Source: Candidatus Ligilactobacillus avistercoris (lineage in GTDB: Bacteria > Bacillota > Bacilli > Lactobacillales > Lactobacillaceae). Taken from it: 43,113 bases of DNA. Of this stretch, positions 35,623 through 43,113 are shown one piece after another. The stretch covers positions 1-43,113 of the forward strand of contig DWXB01000015.1 of the NCBI GenBank assembly GCA_019119415.1, written 5' to 3'. The notes under the pieces were generated by a model, which did no database searches, had not been told where the DNA came from, and saw only the letters and a list, made by a program, of their open reading frames with translations. Position 1 is the first letter of the stretch, and the number at the start of each line of letters is the position of its first letter. The position numbers were made by a program, and so were the translations under genes.

Positions 35623-37054
35623 GACGGCATTAACGACGCAGTTACACCAGCTGTTTGGGTTTGATAAGTTTCGGCCGGGCCAGTTAGCGGTGATTCAAGC
35701 CGTGTTGCGGGAGCAGGACACCCTGGCAGTCCTCCCAACTGGGACGGGAAAGTCGCTGTGTTACCAGTTCGCTGGCCGGGCTCTGGGACGACCAGTTATT
35801 ATCGTTTCGCCACTTCTATCACTGATGCAGGATCAGGTCGAACAGCTCCGTGCTGCCGGTGAGAAACGGGTGGTGGCCCTGACTTCGACGCTTACCCGCC
35901 AGGAACGGACGCTGGCACTGCAGACGCTTGCGGCGAACCGGTTTATTTACCTTGCGCCGGAAATGGCGGTCCAGCCAGCAATTATCAGCCGGCTTAAGGA
36001 GTTACGGCCAGCCCTTTTTGTGGTGGATGAAGCCCACTGTATTTCACAGTGGGGGCCCGACTTCCGGCCGGATTACCGGCGGTTAGGACGGGTCCGGCAT
36101 GCACTGGGAGACCCGGTTACCCTTGCGTTGACAGCCACCGCTTCGCCCCGGGTGCAGCAGGATATTGTGAAGGCCCTCCGGTTAAACCAGCCAAGCATCC
36201 AGGTTCATTCCGTAGACCGGCCGAACATTTTTCTTACGGTTGAGGCGGTTGAAAACGAACGGCTCAAGGACGAGCGGTTGGTTGATTTGGTGCGGACGTT
36301 TCAGGGCCCGGGCTTGGTCTACTTTGCTAGCAAGCAACGGGCAAACGAGGTCGCCCGCATGCTGGAGCAGCAGGCGGGGGTGCGGGCAGCTGCGTACCAT
36401 GCCGACCGGACGAGCGCTGACCGGGCAGTTATTCAGCAGCAGTTTTTACACCACCAGCTTGACGTCGTGTGTGCGACGAGTGCGTTTGGGATGGGGGTGA
36501 ATAAGGCGGACATTCGGTACGTTATTCACTACCATCTGCCCGCTGACCTTGAAAGCTACGTGCAGGAGATTGGCCGGGCTGGCCGGGATGGGAAACAAAG
36601 CCTGGCGGTGCTGTTATACCAGCCGGGTGATGAAACCATCCAACACCGGTTGGGAACGGCTAACCTGCTTCCTGCGGCTGAGGTGCAGTTCTTAGCTGCG
36701 CACCGTCATGAGAAGCGGTTTTTCCAGGACGAACGAACGGCGTTGGTGCAAACACTGGTGGATGCCGGGATGAAGCCAGCGGCAATTACGAGTTACTTTG
36801 ACCACCGGCGGCAGGAGAAGCAGCGCGCGCTCCAGGCAATGATGGATTACGTGCAAACCACCGCGTGCCGCCACCAGTTCATTACGGATTATTTCGGGGA
36901 ACAAACCAAGATTACGCACACTGAGCGGTGTTGTGCAGCGGTGAACACTTCACTAACCCCGGAACAGCTGGGAATGGCCAGCCGGCAGGCATTGACGGAT
37001 CCTGGGACGCAATCAGGTTATGCGGCAATCCTGCAACAGTTATTTAATCTTTAA
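35609..37054 (+). CDS. recQ: ATP-dependent DNA helicase RecQ (RecS-like, short)
   Basis: A superfamily II DNA helicase. Walker A GTGKS is at residues 45-49, DEAH at 140-143 and the motif VI-like region ending in QEIGRAGRDGK at about 330. At 481 aa it is shorter than the about 600-aa RecQ: the winged-helix/RQC part is degenerate and an HRDC domain is absent. GTG 35609 lies 7 bases after AGGAGG; an upstream reading at 35555 lies inside the previous gene. Bacillus has a similar short RecS in the same neighbourhood. Confidence 0.88.
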   Translation: MNTSETALTTQLHQLFGFDKFRPGQLAVIQAVLREQDTLAVLPTGTGKSLCYQFAGRALGRPVIIVSPLLSLMQDQVEQLRAAGEKRVVALTSTLTRQERTLALQTLAANRFIYLAPEMAVQPAIISRLKELRPALFVVDEAHCISQWGPDFRPDYRRLGRVRHALGDPVTLALTATASPRVQQDIVKALRLNQPSIQVHSVDRPNIFLTVEAVENERLKDERLVDLVRTFQGPGLVYFASKQRANEVARMLEQQAGVRAAAYHADRTSADRAVIQQQFLHHQLDVVCATSAFGMGVNKADIRYVIHYHLPADLESYVQEIGRAGRDGKQSLAVLLYQPGDETIQHRLGTANLLPAAEVQFLAAHRHEKRFFQDERTALVQTLVDAGMKPAAITSYFDHRRQEKQRALQAMMDYVQTTACRHQFITDYFGEQTKITHTERCCAAVNTSLTPEQLGMASRQALTDPGTQSGYAAILQQLFNL

Positions 37055-37077
37055 GAAATCAGGCGCGTATTCTATGG

Positions 37078-37083
37078 TAGAAT
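37078..37083 (+). promoter_or_regulatory. Probable -10 of the LysM gene
   Basis: TAGAAT preceded by TG (TGGTAGAAT), an extended -10, 32 bases before the ATG. The -35 is weak. Confidence 0.5.
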
Positions 37084-37114
37084 ATCAATTAGCATAGCTG
37101 AGGAGGCATTGTTG

Positions 37115-37624
37115 ATGGCGCAGAATGATCAACACCAGCACGAGAAAAAACCGTGGGAAAATAACTTTGAGGAAAACCGGGACGAGGAAGGCAACTACTC
37201 CCGGACGGCAAGCCGACGAAATACACGGAATAACACGATGATTACGACGTCGCTGTTAGTGATTTTTGTTGTGATTATCATCGGGACCATCGCCCTGTAC
37301 TTCGTTTCGCAGCATTCGGCGGCCGCTCAGAAGCAGGCCCCGCGGGTAGCAGCAACTTCTCGCGTTGTGAAGAAGCCGGCGAGCAAATCTAAAAGCGTAA
37401 GACGTCACTGGAAAGCAACGAAGAAAAGTGCGCAGTCAGTTGCCGCTAGTTCCCAGCAACAGTCGCAAAACAGCCAGCAGGGTGGCGAGTATGCTACCGT
37501 TCAACCGGGGCAGGGACTGTACCGGGTGGCGGTTAACCATGGCTTGACGGTTGCTCAGTTAAGGCAGCTTAATCCGGGATTAACGACCCTGAGCCCTGGT
37601 CAGCAGGTTCGGGTCCGGGAATAA
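37115..37624 (+). CDS. Membrane-anchored LysM domain protein (YpbE-like)
   Basis: A 169-aa protein with a charged cytoplasmic N-terminus (residues 1-43). One membrane helix (about 44-68) and a Ser/Lys/Gln-rich linker follow, and the C-terminal LysM domain (about 125-169, ending in TVAQLRQLNPGLTTLSPGQQVRV) is clear. LysM binds peptidoglycan, so this is probably a cell-wall-associated anchor. ATG 37115 follows AGGAGG. The place between recQ and cmk matches ypbE in Bacillus. Confidence 0.82.
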   Translation: MAQNDQHQHEKKPWENNFEENRDEEGNYSRTASRRNTRNNTMITTSLLVIFVVIIIGTIALYFVSQHSAAAQKQAPRVAATSRVVKKPASKSKSVRRHWKATKKSAQSVAASSQQQSQNSQQGGEYATVQPGQGLYRVAVNHGLTVAQLRQLNPGLTTLSPGQQVRVRE

Positions 37625-37657
37625 CCGGGAAACTAAAAGTAAATCAACGATGGATTG

Positions 37658-37690
37658 AGGCTGGGGTGTCCAGAACACCGCAACCTTTTA
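37658..37690 (+). terminator. Imperfect terminator between the LysM gene and cmk
   Basis: AGG-TG-GGTGT pairs with ACACC-CA-CCT, with two single mismatches, and CCTTTTATTATT follows. It resembles a degenerate copy of the common GGCTGGG-type hairpin. Confidence 0.55.
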
Positions 37691-37709
37691 TTATTGAACG
37701 GAGGAAACA

Positions 37710-38381
37710 ATGAAAAAGATTCAGATTGCAATTGATGGGCCGGCATCGGCCGGAAAGAGTACGGTCGCTAAGATTATTGCTCGTAAATTGGGGTACGTGT
37801 ACTGTGATACGGGGGCGATGTACCGGGCAACGACCTATGCGGCCCAGCAAGCGGGAATTGCGCTTGATGATGATGCTGCCCTGAAGGCGATGCTTCCTAC
37901 GATGAAGTTGGAGTTTGTTCCGGACGAGCCAGAGCAGCGGGTAATCGTTAACGGGACGGATGTGACGCGCACAATTCGCCTCCCAGAAATTACCAATAAC
38001 GTATCAGTGGTTGCGGCTCAGCCGAGTGTGCGGGCCGACCTCACCAAGCGGCAGCAAGACATTGCCGCTGCTGGTGGAATCGTCATGGATGGGCGCGATA
38101 TTGGAACGACGGTTCTCCCGAATGCTCCGGTGAAGATTTTCCTCGAAGCCAGCGTTCACGAACGGGCGCTGCGGCGGTTTAAGGAAAACCAGGAAAAGGG
38201 AATCGATACGCCGCTTGAAGTGCTCGAACAGGAGATTGCGGCCCGGGATAAGAAGGATTCAACGCGCAAGATCTCCCCGTTAACCAAGGCGCCGGATGCG
38301 ATTACGGTGGATACGACTTCCATGGGAATTGAGCAGGTGGTTACCCGGATATTGGAGATTGTTCAGGAAGCGACCGCTTAA
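37710..38381 (+). CDS. cmk: Cytidylate kinase
   Basis: It phosphorylates CMP and dCMP with ATP. The P-loop GPASAGKST is at residues 10-18, and DTGAMYRA and MDGRDIGTTVLP follow. The length of 223 aa is typical. It starts with GGAGG at 37700-37704 and ends 83 bases before rpsA, the usual order. Confidence 0.96.
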   Translation: MKKIQIAIDGPASAGKSTVAKIIARKLGYVYCDTGAMYRATTYAAQQAGIALDDDAALKAMLPTMKLEFVPDEPEQRVIVNGTDVTRTIRLPEITNNVSVVAAQPSVRADLTKRQQDIAAAGGIVMDGRDIGTTVLPNAPVKIFLEASVHERALRRFKENQEKGIDTPLEVLEQEIAARDKKDSTRKISPLTKAPDAITVDTTSMGIEQVVTRILEIVQEATA

Positions 38382-38399
38382 CAAATTTGTAAATTATGT

Positions 38400-38428
38400 T
38401 TGAAGTGTGGCGTGAAATAAGATAAGAT
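38400..38428 (+). promoter_or_regulatory. Promoter of rpsA
   Basis: TTGAAG at 38400-38405 and TAAGAT at 38423-38428 are separated by 17 bases, just after the cmk stop. Confidence 0.65.
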
Positions 38429-38464
38429 ATGGTTTAGAGTTAGTCGTTAAGGAGGACACAGTCC

Positions 38465-39682
38465 ATGAGTGAGACAGAAGCAAACAAGGATTTGTTAGAA
38501 GCTTTGAATAGCGTACATGAAGTTAAGGTTGGTGAAGTTGTTAAGGGTGAAGTGCTTGCCTTTGACGATGCAAACCAAGCAATTGTTGGGATCGAAAACA
38601 CCGGTGTTGAGGGCGTTGTTCCTGCTAAGGAATTCAACCTTAAGCCGGATGAGATTCAGGATAAGATCAAGGTAGGGGATGTTTACGACCTCGTTGTCAT
38701 CTCCAAGATCGGTTCCGACAAGGAAGGCGGCAGCTACTTGCTGTCACAGCGGCGTCTCGAAGCCCGGAAGGTATGGGACGAAATCGAAAAGAAGTTCGAA
38801 GCTGGCGAAATCATCAAGGCTCCTGTTACACAGGTTGTTAAGGGTGGTTTAGTTGTTGATGCTGGTGTGCGTGGTTTCATCCCGGCATCAATGGTGTCAG
38901 ACCACTACGTTGCTGACCTGAACCAGTTCAAAGGTCAGGAACTCGAACTGAAGATTATCGAAATTGAGCCGAGCGAAAACCGGCTGATCCTTTCCCACAA
39001 GGAAATTGCTCACGAAGAGCGGGAAGCCCAGAAGAAGGAAACACTCAGCAAGTTAGTTGCCGGTGACATCGTTGAAGGTAAGGTTGCCCGGTTAACCAAC
39101 TTCGGGGCCTTCATTGACCTTGGTGGGGTTGACGGTTTAGTCCACGTTTCAGAGATTGCTTTTGAACGGGTTGACAAGCCGTCAGACGTACTGAAGGTTG
39201 GTCAGGATGTTAAGGTTAAGGTTCTTTCAGTTGACCCAGAAAAGGAACGGGTCTCACTGTCAATCAAGCAGACGCTGCCGCAGCCATGGGATGACATTGA
39301 CCAGAAGGTTGCTGAGGGCGACGTCCTTGACGGAACCGTTAAGCGCCTGACGAGCTTTGGGGCCTTCGTTGAAGTCTTCCCTGGGGTTGAAGGGTTAGTT
39401 CACATTTCTCAGATTTCCCACAAGCACATCGCAACACCAAACGAAGTGCTGACTTCAGGTGAGAAGGTTAAGGTGAAGGTTCTCAGCGTAAACGCTGCAG
39501 ACCACCGGTTAGCCCTGTCAATCAAGGCGCTTCAAGAGAAGCCTGCTTCTGAAGAAGATGACAGTAACAACAACCGTGGGAGCCGCCGGTCATACCGGAA
39601 CGAACACGTTGATCTTCCAGAAGAAAGCACTGGCTTTACGCTTGGTGACTTAATCGGCGACGAGTTAAAGAAGAACAACTAA
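38465..39682 (+). CDS. rpsA: 30S ribosomal protein S1 (four S1 domains)
   Basis: A 405-aa RNA-binding protein with four S1 repeats at about 20-90, 110-172, 195-265 and 280-350; the third contains [19 protein letters not shown]. coli S1 has six domains, and the four-domain form is the Bacillota one. It binds mRNA at the ribosome. The ATG at 38465 follows AAGGAGG. The C-terminal tail is acidic and Asn/Arg-rich. A terminator follows before der. Confidence 0.94.
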   Translation: MSETEANKDLLEALNSVHEVKVGEVVKGEVLAFDDANQAIVGIENTGVEGVVPAKEFNLKPDEIQDKIKVGDVYDLVVISKIGSDKEGGSYLLSQRRLEARKVWDEIEKKFEAGEIIKAPVTQVVKGGLVVDAGVRGFIPASMVSDHYVADLNQFKGQELELKIIEIEPSENRLILSHKEIAHEEREAQKKETLSKLVAGDIVEGKVARLTNFGAFIDLGGVDGLVHVSEIAFERVDKPSDVLKVGQDVKVKVLSVDPEKERVSLSIKQTLPQPWDDIDQKVAEGDVLDGTVKRLTSFGAFVEVFPGVEGLVHISQISHKHIATPNEVLTSGEKVKVKVLSVNAADHRLALSIKALQEKPASEEDDSNNNRGSRRSYRNEHVDLPEESTGFTLGDLIGDELKKNN

Positions 39683-39714
39683 GCGCATTTCAGCGTAAAT
39701 TCAGGCTGGTTCAG

Positions 39715-39742
39715 GAGCGGTTGCTGTTGAACCAGCTTTTTT
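39715..39742 (+). terminator. Terminator of rpsA
   Basis: GCTGGTTCA / TGAACCAGC is followed by six T. Confidence 0.92.
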
Positions 39743-39777
39743 ATTGCACCATATCAAGTAGTGAAGGAGGGATTCTA

Positions 39778-41088
39778 ATGGCAAACCCAACACTCGCAAT
39801 TGTTGGTCGGCCTAATGTTGGAAAGTCAACGATTTTTAACCGCATTGCCGGTGAACGGATTGCAATTGTGGAGGATACTCCCGGAGTTACCCGGGACCGG
39901 ATCTATGCCCACGGCGAATGGTTAGGACGGAAATTCAATATTATTGATACCGGTGGGATTGACATCGGCGACGAACCGTTTTTAACCCAGATTACCGAGC
40001 AGGCCAAGATTGCGATTGACGAGGCGGACGTAATTGTGTTCGTGACGAGTATTAAAGAAGGCGTCACTGACGCTGACGAACGCGTTGCGAAGATTCTCTA
40101 TCAGGCTGATAAACCAGTAATCCTGGCTGTTAATAAGGTTGACAATCCGGAACTGCGAAACGAAATTTACGACTTTTATTCGCTGGGATTTGGGGACCCC
40201 ATTCCGGTGGCTGGAACCCACGGCATCGGCATTGGAGACCTGCTGGATAAGGTTTGTCAGGCTTTTCCGGACGACCAGAAACAGGTTGACGACCAGTCAA
40301 TCAAGTTCAGTTTGATTGGGCGGCCGAATGTCGGGAAATCGTCCCTGGTAAACGCCATTCTCGGGGAGAACCGGGTGATTGTTTCAAGTGTCGAAGGAAC
40401 GACGCGGGATGCGATTGACACGAAGTTCGTTGCGCCTGACGGAACCGAGTACATGATGATTGATACGGCTGGGATCCGGAAGAAGGGCAAGGTGTACGAA
40501 AACACCGAGAAGTATTCCGTGCTCCGGGCAATGCAGGCGATTGACCGTTCCGACGTGGTTTTGGTGGTTCTGGACGCTGAAACCGGAATCCGGGAACAGG
40601 ATAAGCATGTGGCTGGCTATGCCCACGAGGCTGGTCGCGGTATCATCATTGTGGTAAACAAGTGGGATACCGTTGATAAGAACGGGTACACGATGCACCA
40701 GTTCGAGCAGACCATTCGCGAAGAGTTCCAGTACCTGAGTTATGCGCCGATTGTGTTTGTGTCCGCGAAGACCCACCAACGGTTAAACCGGCTGCCCGCC
40801 CTAATCAAGCAGGTGGACCAGAACCATTCGCAACGGATTCAGTCGGCCGTGCTCAACGATGTTTTGATGGACGCGATTGCGCATAACCCGACGCCGACGG
40901 AAAACGGTCGGCGGTTACGGGTGTACTACGCAACGCAGGTCGCTATCAAACCACCGACGTTCGTAATTTTTGTGAACGACCCCGATTTGATGCATTTTTC
41001 GTACGAACGGTACCTTGAAAACCAAATTCGTGAAGCATTTGACTTTACCGGGACGCCGTTGCACTTAATTGAACGAAAAAGAAAGTAA
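39778..41088 (+). CDS. der: Ribosome biogenesis GTPase Der (EngA)
   Basis: A tandem GTPase required for 50S assembly. The first G1 motif GRPNVGKST is at residues 10-18, the second at about 181-189, each with a DTGG or DTAG switch and NKVD or NKWD. A KH-like domain fills the last 85 residues. ATG 39778 follows GAAGGAGGG; a reading from 39721 starts in the rpsA terminator and was rejected. The length of 436 aa is normal. Confidence 0.96.
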   Translation: MANPTLAIVGRPNVGKSTIFNRIAGERIAIVEDTPGVTRDRIYAHGEWLGRKFNIIDTGGIDIGDEPFLTQITEQAKIAIDEADVIVFVTSIKEGVTDADERVAKILYQADKPVILAVNKVDNPELRNEIYDFYSLGFGDPIPVAGTHGIGIGDLLDKVCQAFPDDQKQVDDQSIKFSLIGRPNVGKSSLVNAILGENRVIVSSVEGTTRDAIDTKFVAPDGTEYMMIDTAGIRKKGKVYENTEKYSVLRAMQAIDRSDVVLVVLDAETGIREQDKHVAGYAHEAGRGIIIVVNKWDTVDKNGYTMHQFEQTIREEFQYLSYAPIVFVSAKTHQRLNRLPALIKQVDQNHSQRIQSAVLNDVLMDAIAHNPTPTENGRRLRVYYATQVAIKPPTFVIFVNDPDLMHFSYERYLENQIREAFDFTGTPLHLIERKRK

Positions 41089-41115
41089 AATTTGTTAAGA
41101 GACTGCGTTAAAAGG

Positions 41116-41144
41116 TTGTCATATAAAGGGTTGTATGCTATCTT
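41116..41144 (+). promoter_or_regulatory. Promoter of hup
   Basis: TTGTCA at 41116-41121 and TATCTT at 41139-41144 are separated by 17 bases. An 87-base leader follows that includes a GGAAC/GTTCC hairpin near 41203. Confidence 0.7.
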
Positions 41145-41231
41145 TATACCCGAACAGTGGTTTTGTAATTGCTAGTTCAGATCCCAACATGGGGTTAGCA
41201 CGGAACGAATGTTCCATGGGAGGTGAAACAC

Positions 41232-41507
41232 ATGGCAAACAAGGCACAGTTAATCGAAAGCGTTGCTGAAAAGACGGGCCTCACGAAGAAGGATGCAACT
41301 GTTGCTGTTGACTCAGTATTCAGCTCAATCCAGAACTTCCTGAAGAACGGCGAAAAGGTTCAGTTAATCGGCTTTGGGAACTTCGAAGTACGGCAGCGGG
41401 CCGCACGGAAGGGGCGTAACCCACAGACTGGTGCTGAAATCCAGATTCCTGCAAGCAAGGTTCCGGCATTCAAGCCAGGAAAGGCGCTTAAGGACGCTGT
41501 TAAGTAA
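41232..41507 (+). CDS. hup: DNA-binding protein HU
   Basis: A 91-aa nucleoid protein that bends DNA as a homodimer. [22 protein letters not shown], the [21 protein letters not shown] arm and the C-terminal [11 protein letters not shown] are typical. ATG 41232 follows GGGAGGTG. Codons are highly optimised, as expected for an abundant protein. A terminator follows at 41530-41561. Confidence 0.97.
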   Translation: MANKAQLIESVAEKTGLTKKDATVAVDSVFSSIQNFLKNGEKVQLIGFGNFEVRQRAARKGRNPQTGAEIQIPASKVPAFKPGKALKDAVK

Positions 41508-41529
41508 TTCAGCCCTTAAAAAACATAGT

Positions 41530-41561
41530 GACCTCTATCCGGTTAGGATGGGGGTCTTTTT
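41530..41561 (+). terminator. Terminator of hup
   Basis: GACCTCTATCC pairs with GGATGGGGGTC through several GU pairs and is followed by five T. Confidence 0.85.
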
Positions 41562-41619
41562 GTATGCTCAAGTTTTATTGGTGAAGAGAATGTATCGCCT
41601 ATTTTTAGACGGCTTTTTT

Positions 41620-41676
41620 GCTCCTACACTAAGCATTGTTAACGTGGATTACATTAACAGGATTTAGTGTAGGGGC
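41620..41676. repeat. Long two-part hairpin
   Basis: The outer arms GCTCCTACACTAA and TTAGTGTAGGGGC pair over 13 bp (one GT). A 4/4 internal loop follows, then inner arms TGTTAA (41637-41642) and TTAACA (41654-41659) with an 11-base loop. No T-run follows on either strand, so it is not an ordinary terminator. Confidence 0.7.
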
Positions 41677-41679
41677 TGA

Positions 41680-41871
41680 TTAATCTACCCGGAAAAACAC
41701 GAATGTTCTGGATCGTTTTGTGGTAATTGTCAGTTCGTTCTTCTTAGTATAGTAGCTAAAATAAATACCGCTCTGGACGATGATTATACATCGAAATTAA
41801 TGAATTTAGCACATCATATTGACATGCAAACTATTGGAGAATATACTGCTATCGTAAAATCATCTTTTTAG
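41680..41871 (+). pseudogene. Possible 3' remnant of an unknown gene
   Basis: A 63-codon open frame ends in TAG at 41869-41871 with no good start. Its last part (about 40 residues, containing INTALDDDYTSKLMNLAHHI) looks more like protein than chance, but I recognise no family. It could equally be random open sequence in A+T-rich DNA. Confidence 0.25.
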
Positions 41872-42016
41872 ATAGATTAAAGAGTATAAAATTATGACAA
41901 TGATTAGGACGGTATCCTCGTCATAGTTAAGAAGTTACAGGGTATTAACTTAACCATGAACGCGTTGCTCAGAAAGATTGTCGTAAGATAAGCACCACTA
42001 AGGAGGAAAATGGCTG

Positions 42017-43113
42017 ATGGACATCCGGGATTTCTTTACCACCACCCACATCATCATTGCGAACCGGCCGGGCGCCGACGTGCAGGTGGCCGATGAGGTC
42101 GAACTCCAGCTGACCAAGTCGGCGGTCCAGGCGGACTGGACCCTGCATATTCTGCGGGGGGATGTGGTGGTGAACTACTTCGTTCCCCAGGAGCGCGCGT
42201 TTGTGTTGGGCGCCGGGAGTGTGCTGGAGTTGGGGACCACCACGCTGGTGGTGTACCCGGACGAACTGCAGGTGATAGAAGGTCAAGTTAGGAGCCACTT
42301 GACCCGGATTAAGACGTCCCACCACGCCTTACCGGCGAACTTTCCGGAATATCACCGGGCGCCGCGGCTGATTAAGCGGCCACCCACAACGAAGATTACG
42401 GTGGATAACCCGCCTGCCCCGGTGACGAAGAATAACCAGGGGTTACTCCGATCGGTGGTTCCCGCCCTAGTCATGGTCGGCGTCAGCATCGTCATGGCGT
42501 TAATGCGGGCGAACGGGATGTTCATGATGTTCTCGGTGGCCACCACCGGGGTAACGGTGATCTTCTCGATTGTGGACTACTTCCGGAACCGGAAAGACTA
42601 CAAGAAAAAGCGTCGGGCCCGCAAGACCAAGTACCTGGCGTACTACGACGAAATGGTGAAGCGGATTTACGGGACCCAACGGGCGCAACGAACTTCCCTG
42701 GAATACCACTACCCGGATCCAACCACTGTTTACCAGATGGCGGTTAAGTACAGCCCGCGAATCTACGAAAAACGGCCGCAGGACTTTGACTTTTTGACGT
42801 ACCGGTTAGGTTCCGGAATCGTGGCGCCATCCGCACCGGTTGAACTGGGGAATAGCGGCACGCTCAACCTGGACGATGAACTAACGGCCAAGGCATACCA
42901 GTTGGTGCAACGCAGTCAGCACTTAACCCAGATGCCGATTACCACGGATTTGGTGCATGGCCCCGTCGGGTACGTGGGTCCGAAGAAGATTGTGGTGGAA
43001 CAGCTGCAGTGGATGTTGACGCAGATTGCCACCTTCCACAGCTACCATGACGTGCGCTTCATCGTGGTCTTCAACGAAGAGGACTACGACCAGTGGGCGC
43101 CGTTGCGGTGGCT
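42017..43113 (+). CDS. essC: Type VII secretion protein EssC, 5' part (cut by the window end)
   Basis: 365 codons are visible and stay open to the last base. The N-terminal region (about 1-95) is FHA-like and beta-rich. Two membrane helices follow (about 143-163 and 168-189), then a basic segment and the conserved pre-ATPase region with the pattern YEKRPQDFDFLTYRLGSG near residue 255, the counterpart of LWER..DFL..RLG in Staphylococcus EssC. EssC is the ATPase that drives export of WXG100 and LXG proteins. AGGAGG (42001-42006) lies 10 bases before ATG 42017; ATG 42010 is in another frame. The FtsK/SpoIIIE ATPase domains lie beyond the window. Confidence 0.85.
   Translation, partial: MDIRDFFTTTHIIIANRPGADVQVADEVELQLTKSAVQADWTLHILRGDVVVNYFVPQERAFVLGAGSVLELGTTTLVVYPDELQVIEGQVRSHLTRIKTSHHALPANFPEYHRAPRLIKRPPTTKITVDNPPAPVTKNNQGLLRSVVPALVMVGVSIVMALMRANGMFMMFSVATTGVTVIFSIVDYFRNRKDYKKKRRARKTKYLAYYDEMVKRIYGTQRAQRTSLEYHYPDPTTVYQMAVKYSPRIYEKRPQDFDFLTYRLGSGIVAPSAPVELGNSGTLNLDDELTAKAYQLVQRSQHLTQMPITTDLVHGPVGYVGPKKIVVEQLQWMLTQIATFHSYHDVRFIVVFNEEDYDQWAPLRW

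Larger units (their letters stand above)
41562..42000. other. A+T-rich, mostly non-coding junction with several hairpins
   Basis: No convincing gene was found. It holds a long hairpin (41620-41676), an open frame without a start that may be a gene remnant (41680-41871), and two further inverted repeats (41893-41925 and 41922-41958) ahead of essC. Composition drops sharply against hup on the left and essC on the right. This looks like an insertion boundary. Confidence 0.6.

Noticed and set aside
41374-41667. A 97-codon frame running from hup through its terminator
   Set aside because: It starts out of frame in hup and crosses the terminator and the hairpin; no ribosome site.
42010-42012. An ATG seven bases before the chosen essC start
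   Set aside because: It is in another frame and gives an unrelated, quickly ending peptide.

Overview
The window is a mostly ordinary stretch of a low-G+C Gram-positive (Bacillota) chromosome, almost certainly from a lactobacillus. The support is the Bacillus/Lactobacillus primosome pair dnaB-dnaI beside nrdR, a yqeG-yqeH-yhbY-nadD-yqeK-rsfS-yqeM operon, ribT-scpA-scpB-rluB, a dnaE-pfkA-pyk order, a C69 dipeptidase, a sucrose phosphorylase and a D-lactate dehydrogenase. Codon use is G+C-rich for the group (arginine is mostly CGG), which fits a Limosilactobacillus-like genome, but I cannot name the species. No tRNA, rRNA, CRISPR array or intact insertion sequence was seen.

Layout, left to right. 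137-4345: DNA repair and replication initiation (mutM, coaE, nrdR, dnaB, dnaI), one tightly packed operon. 4350-6623: threonyl-tRNA synthetase behind a T-box leader whose specifier reads as ACC (Thr). 6631-8082: infC-rpmI-rplT with a structured leader and an ATA start codon for IF3. 8133-14557: a long operon of ribosome-assembly and housekeeping genes ending in rpmF. 14640-18376: a small membrane protein on the minus strand and dnaE. 18372-21392: pfkA-pyk with a palindromic CcpA-type site upstream. 21373-23918: an ABC-2 exporter with its own TetR regulator and a 20-bp palindromic operator, more A+T-rich than its surroundings. 24036-24461: a lone RelE/HigB-like toxin gene on the minus strand. 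24611-29337: a DUF441 membrane protein, cvfB, ribT-scpAB-rluB, then an FMN riboswitch and ribU. 29410-34527: dipeptidase, a LacI-type regulator, sucrose phosphorylase and D-lactate dehydrogenase. 34600-41561: a ypbB-like gene, recQ, a LysM protein, cmk, rpsA, der and hup.

After hup the character changes. About 450 bp of A+T-rich, hairpin-rich, essentially non-coding DNA (41562-42000) leads into the 5' part of a gene that I read as essC, the membrane FtsK/SpoIIIE-type ATPase of Firmicutes type VII secretion (T7SSb). It runs off the window end, with none of its usual partners (esxA, esaA, essA, esaB, essB) upstream. This junction is the most likely entry to an accessory secretion or toxin-export island and is the main thing to follow beyond the window.

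The genes work together in recognisable groups: chromosome replication and segregation (dnaB, dnaI, dnaE, recQ, scpAB, hup), translation and ribosome biogenesis (thrS, infC, rpmI, rplT, yqeH, yhbY, rsfS, rpmF, rluB, rpsA, der), and central carbon flow from sucrose to lactate (sucrose phosphorylase, pfkA, pyk, D-LDH) with two CcpA-type sites.
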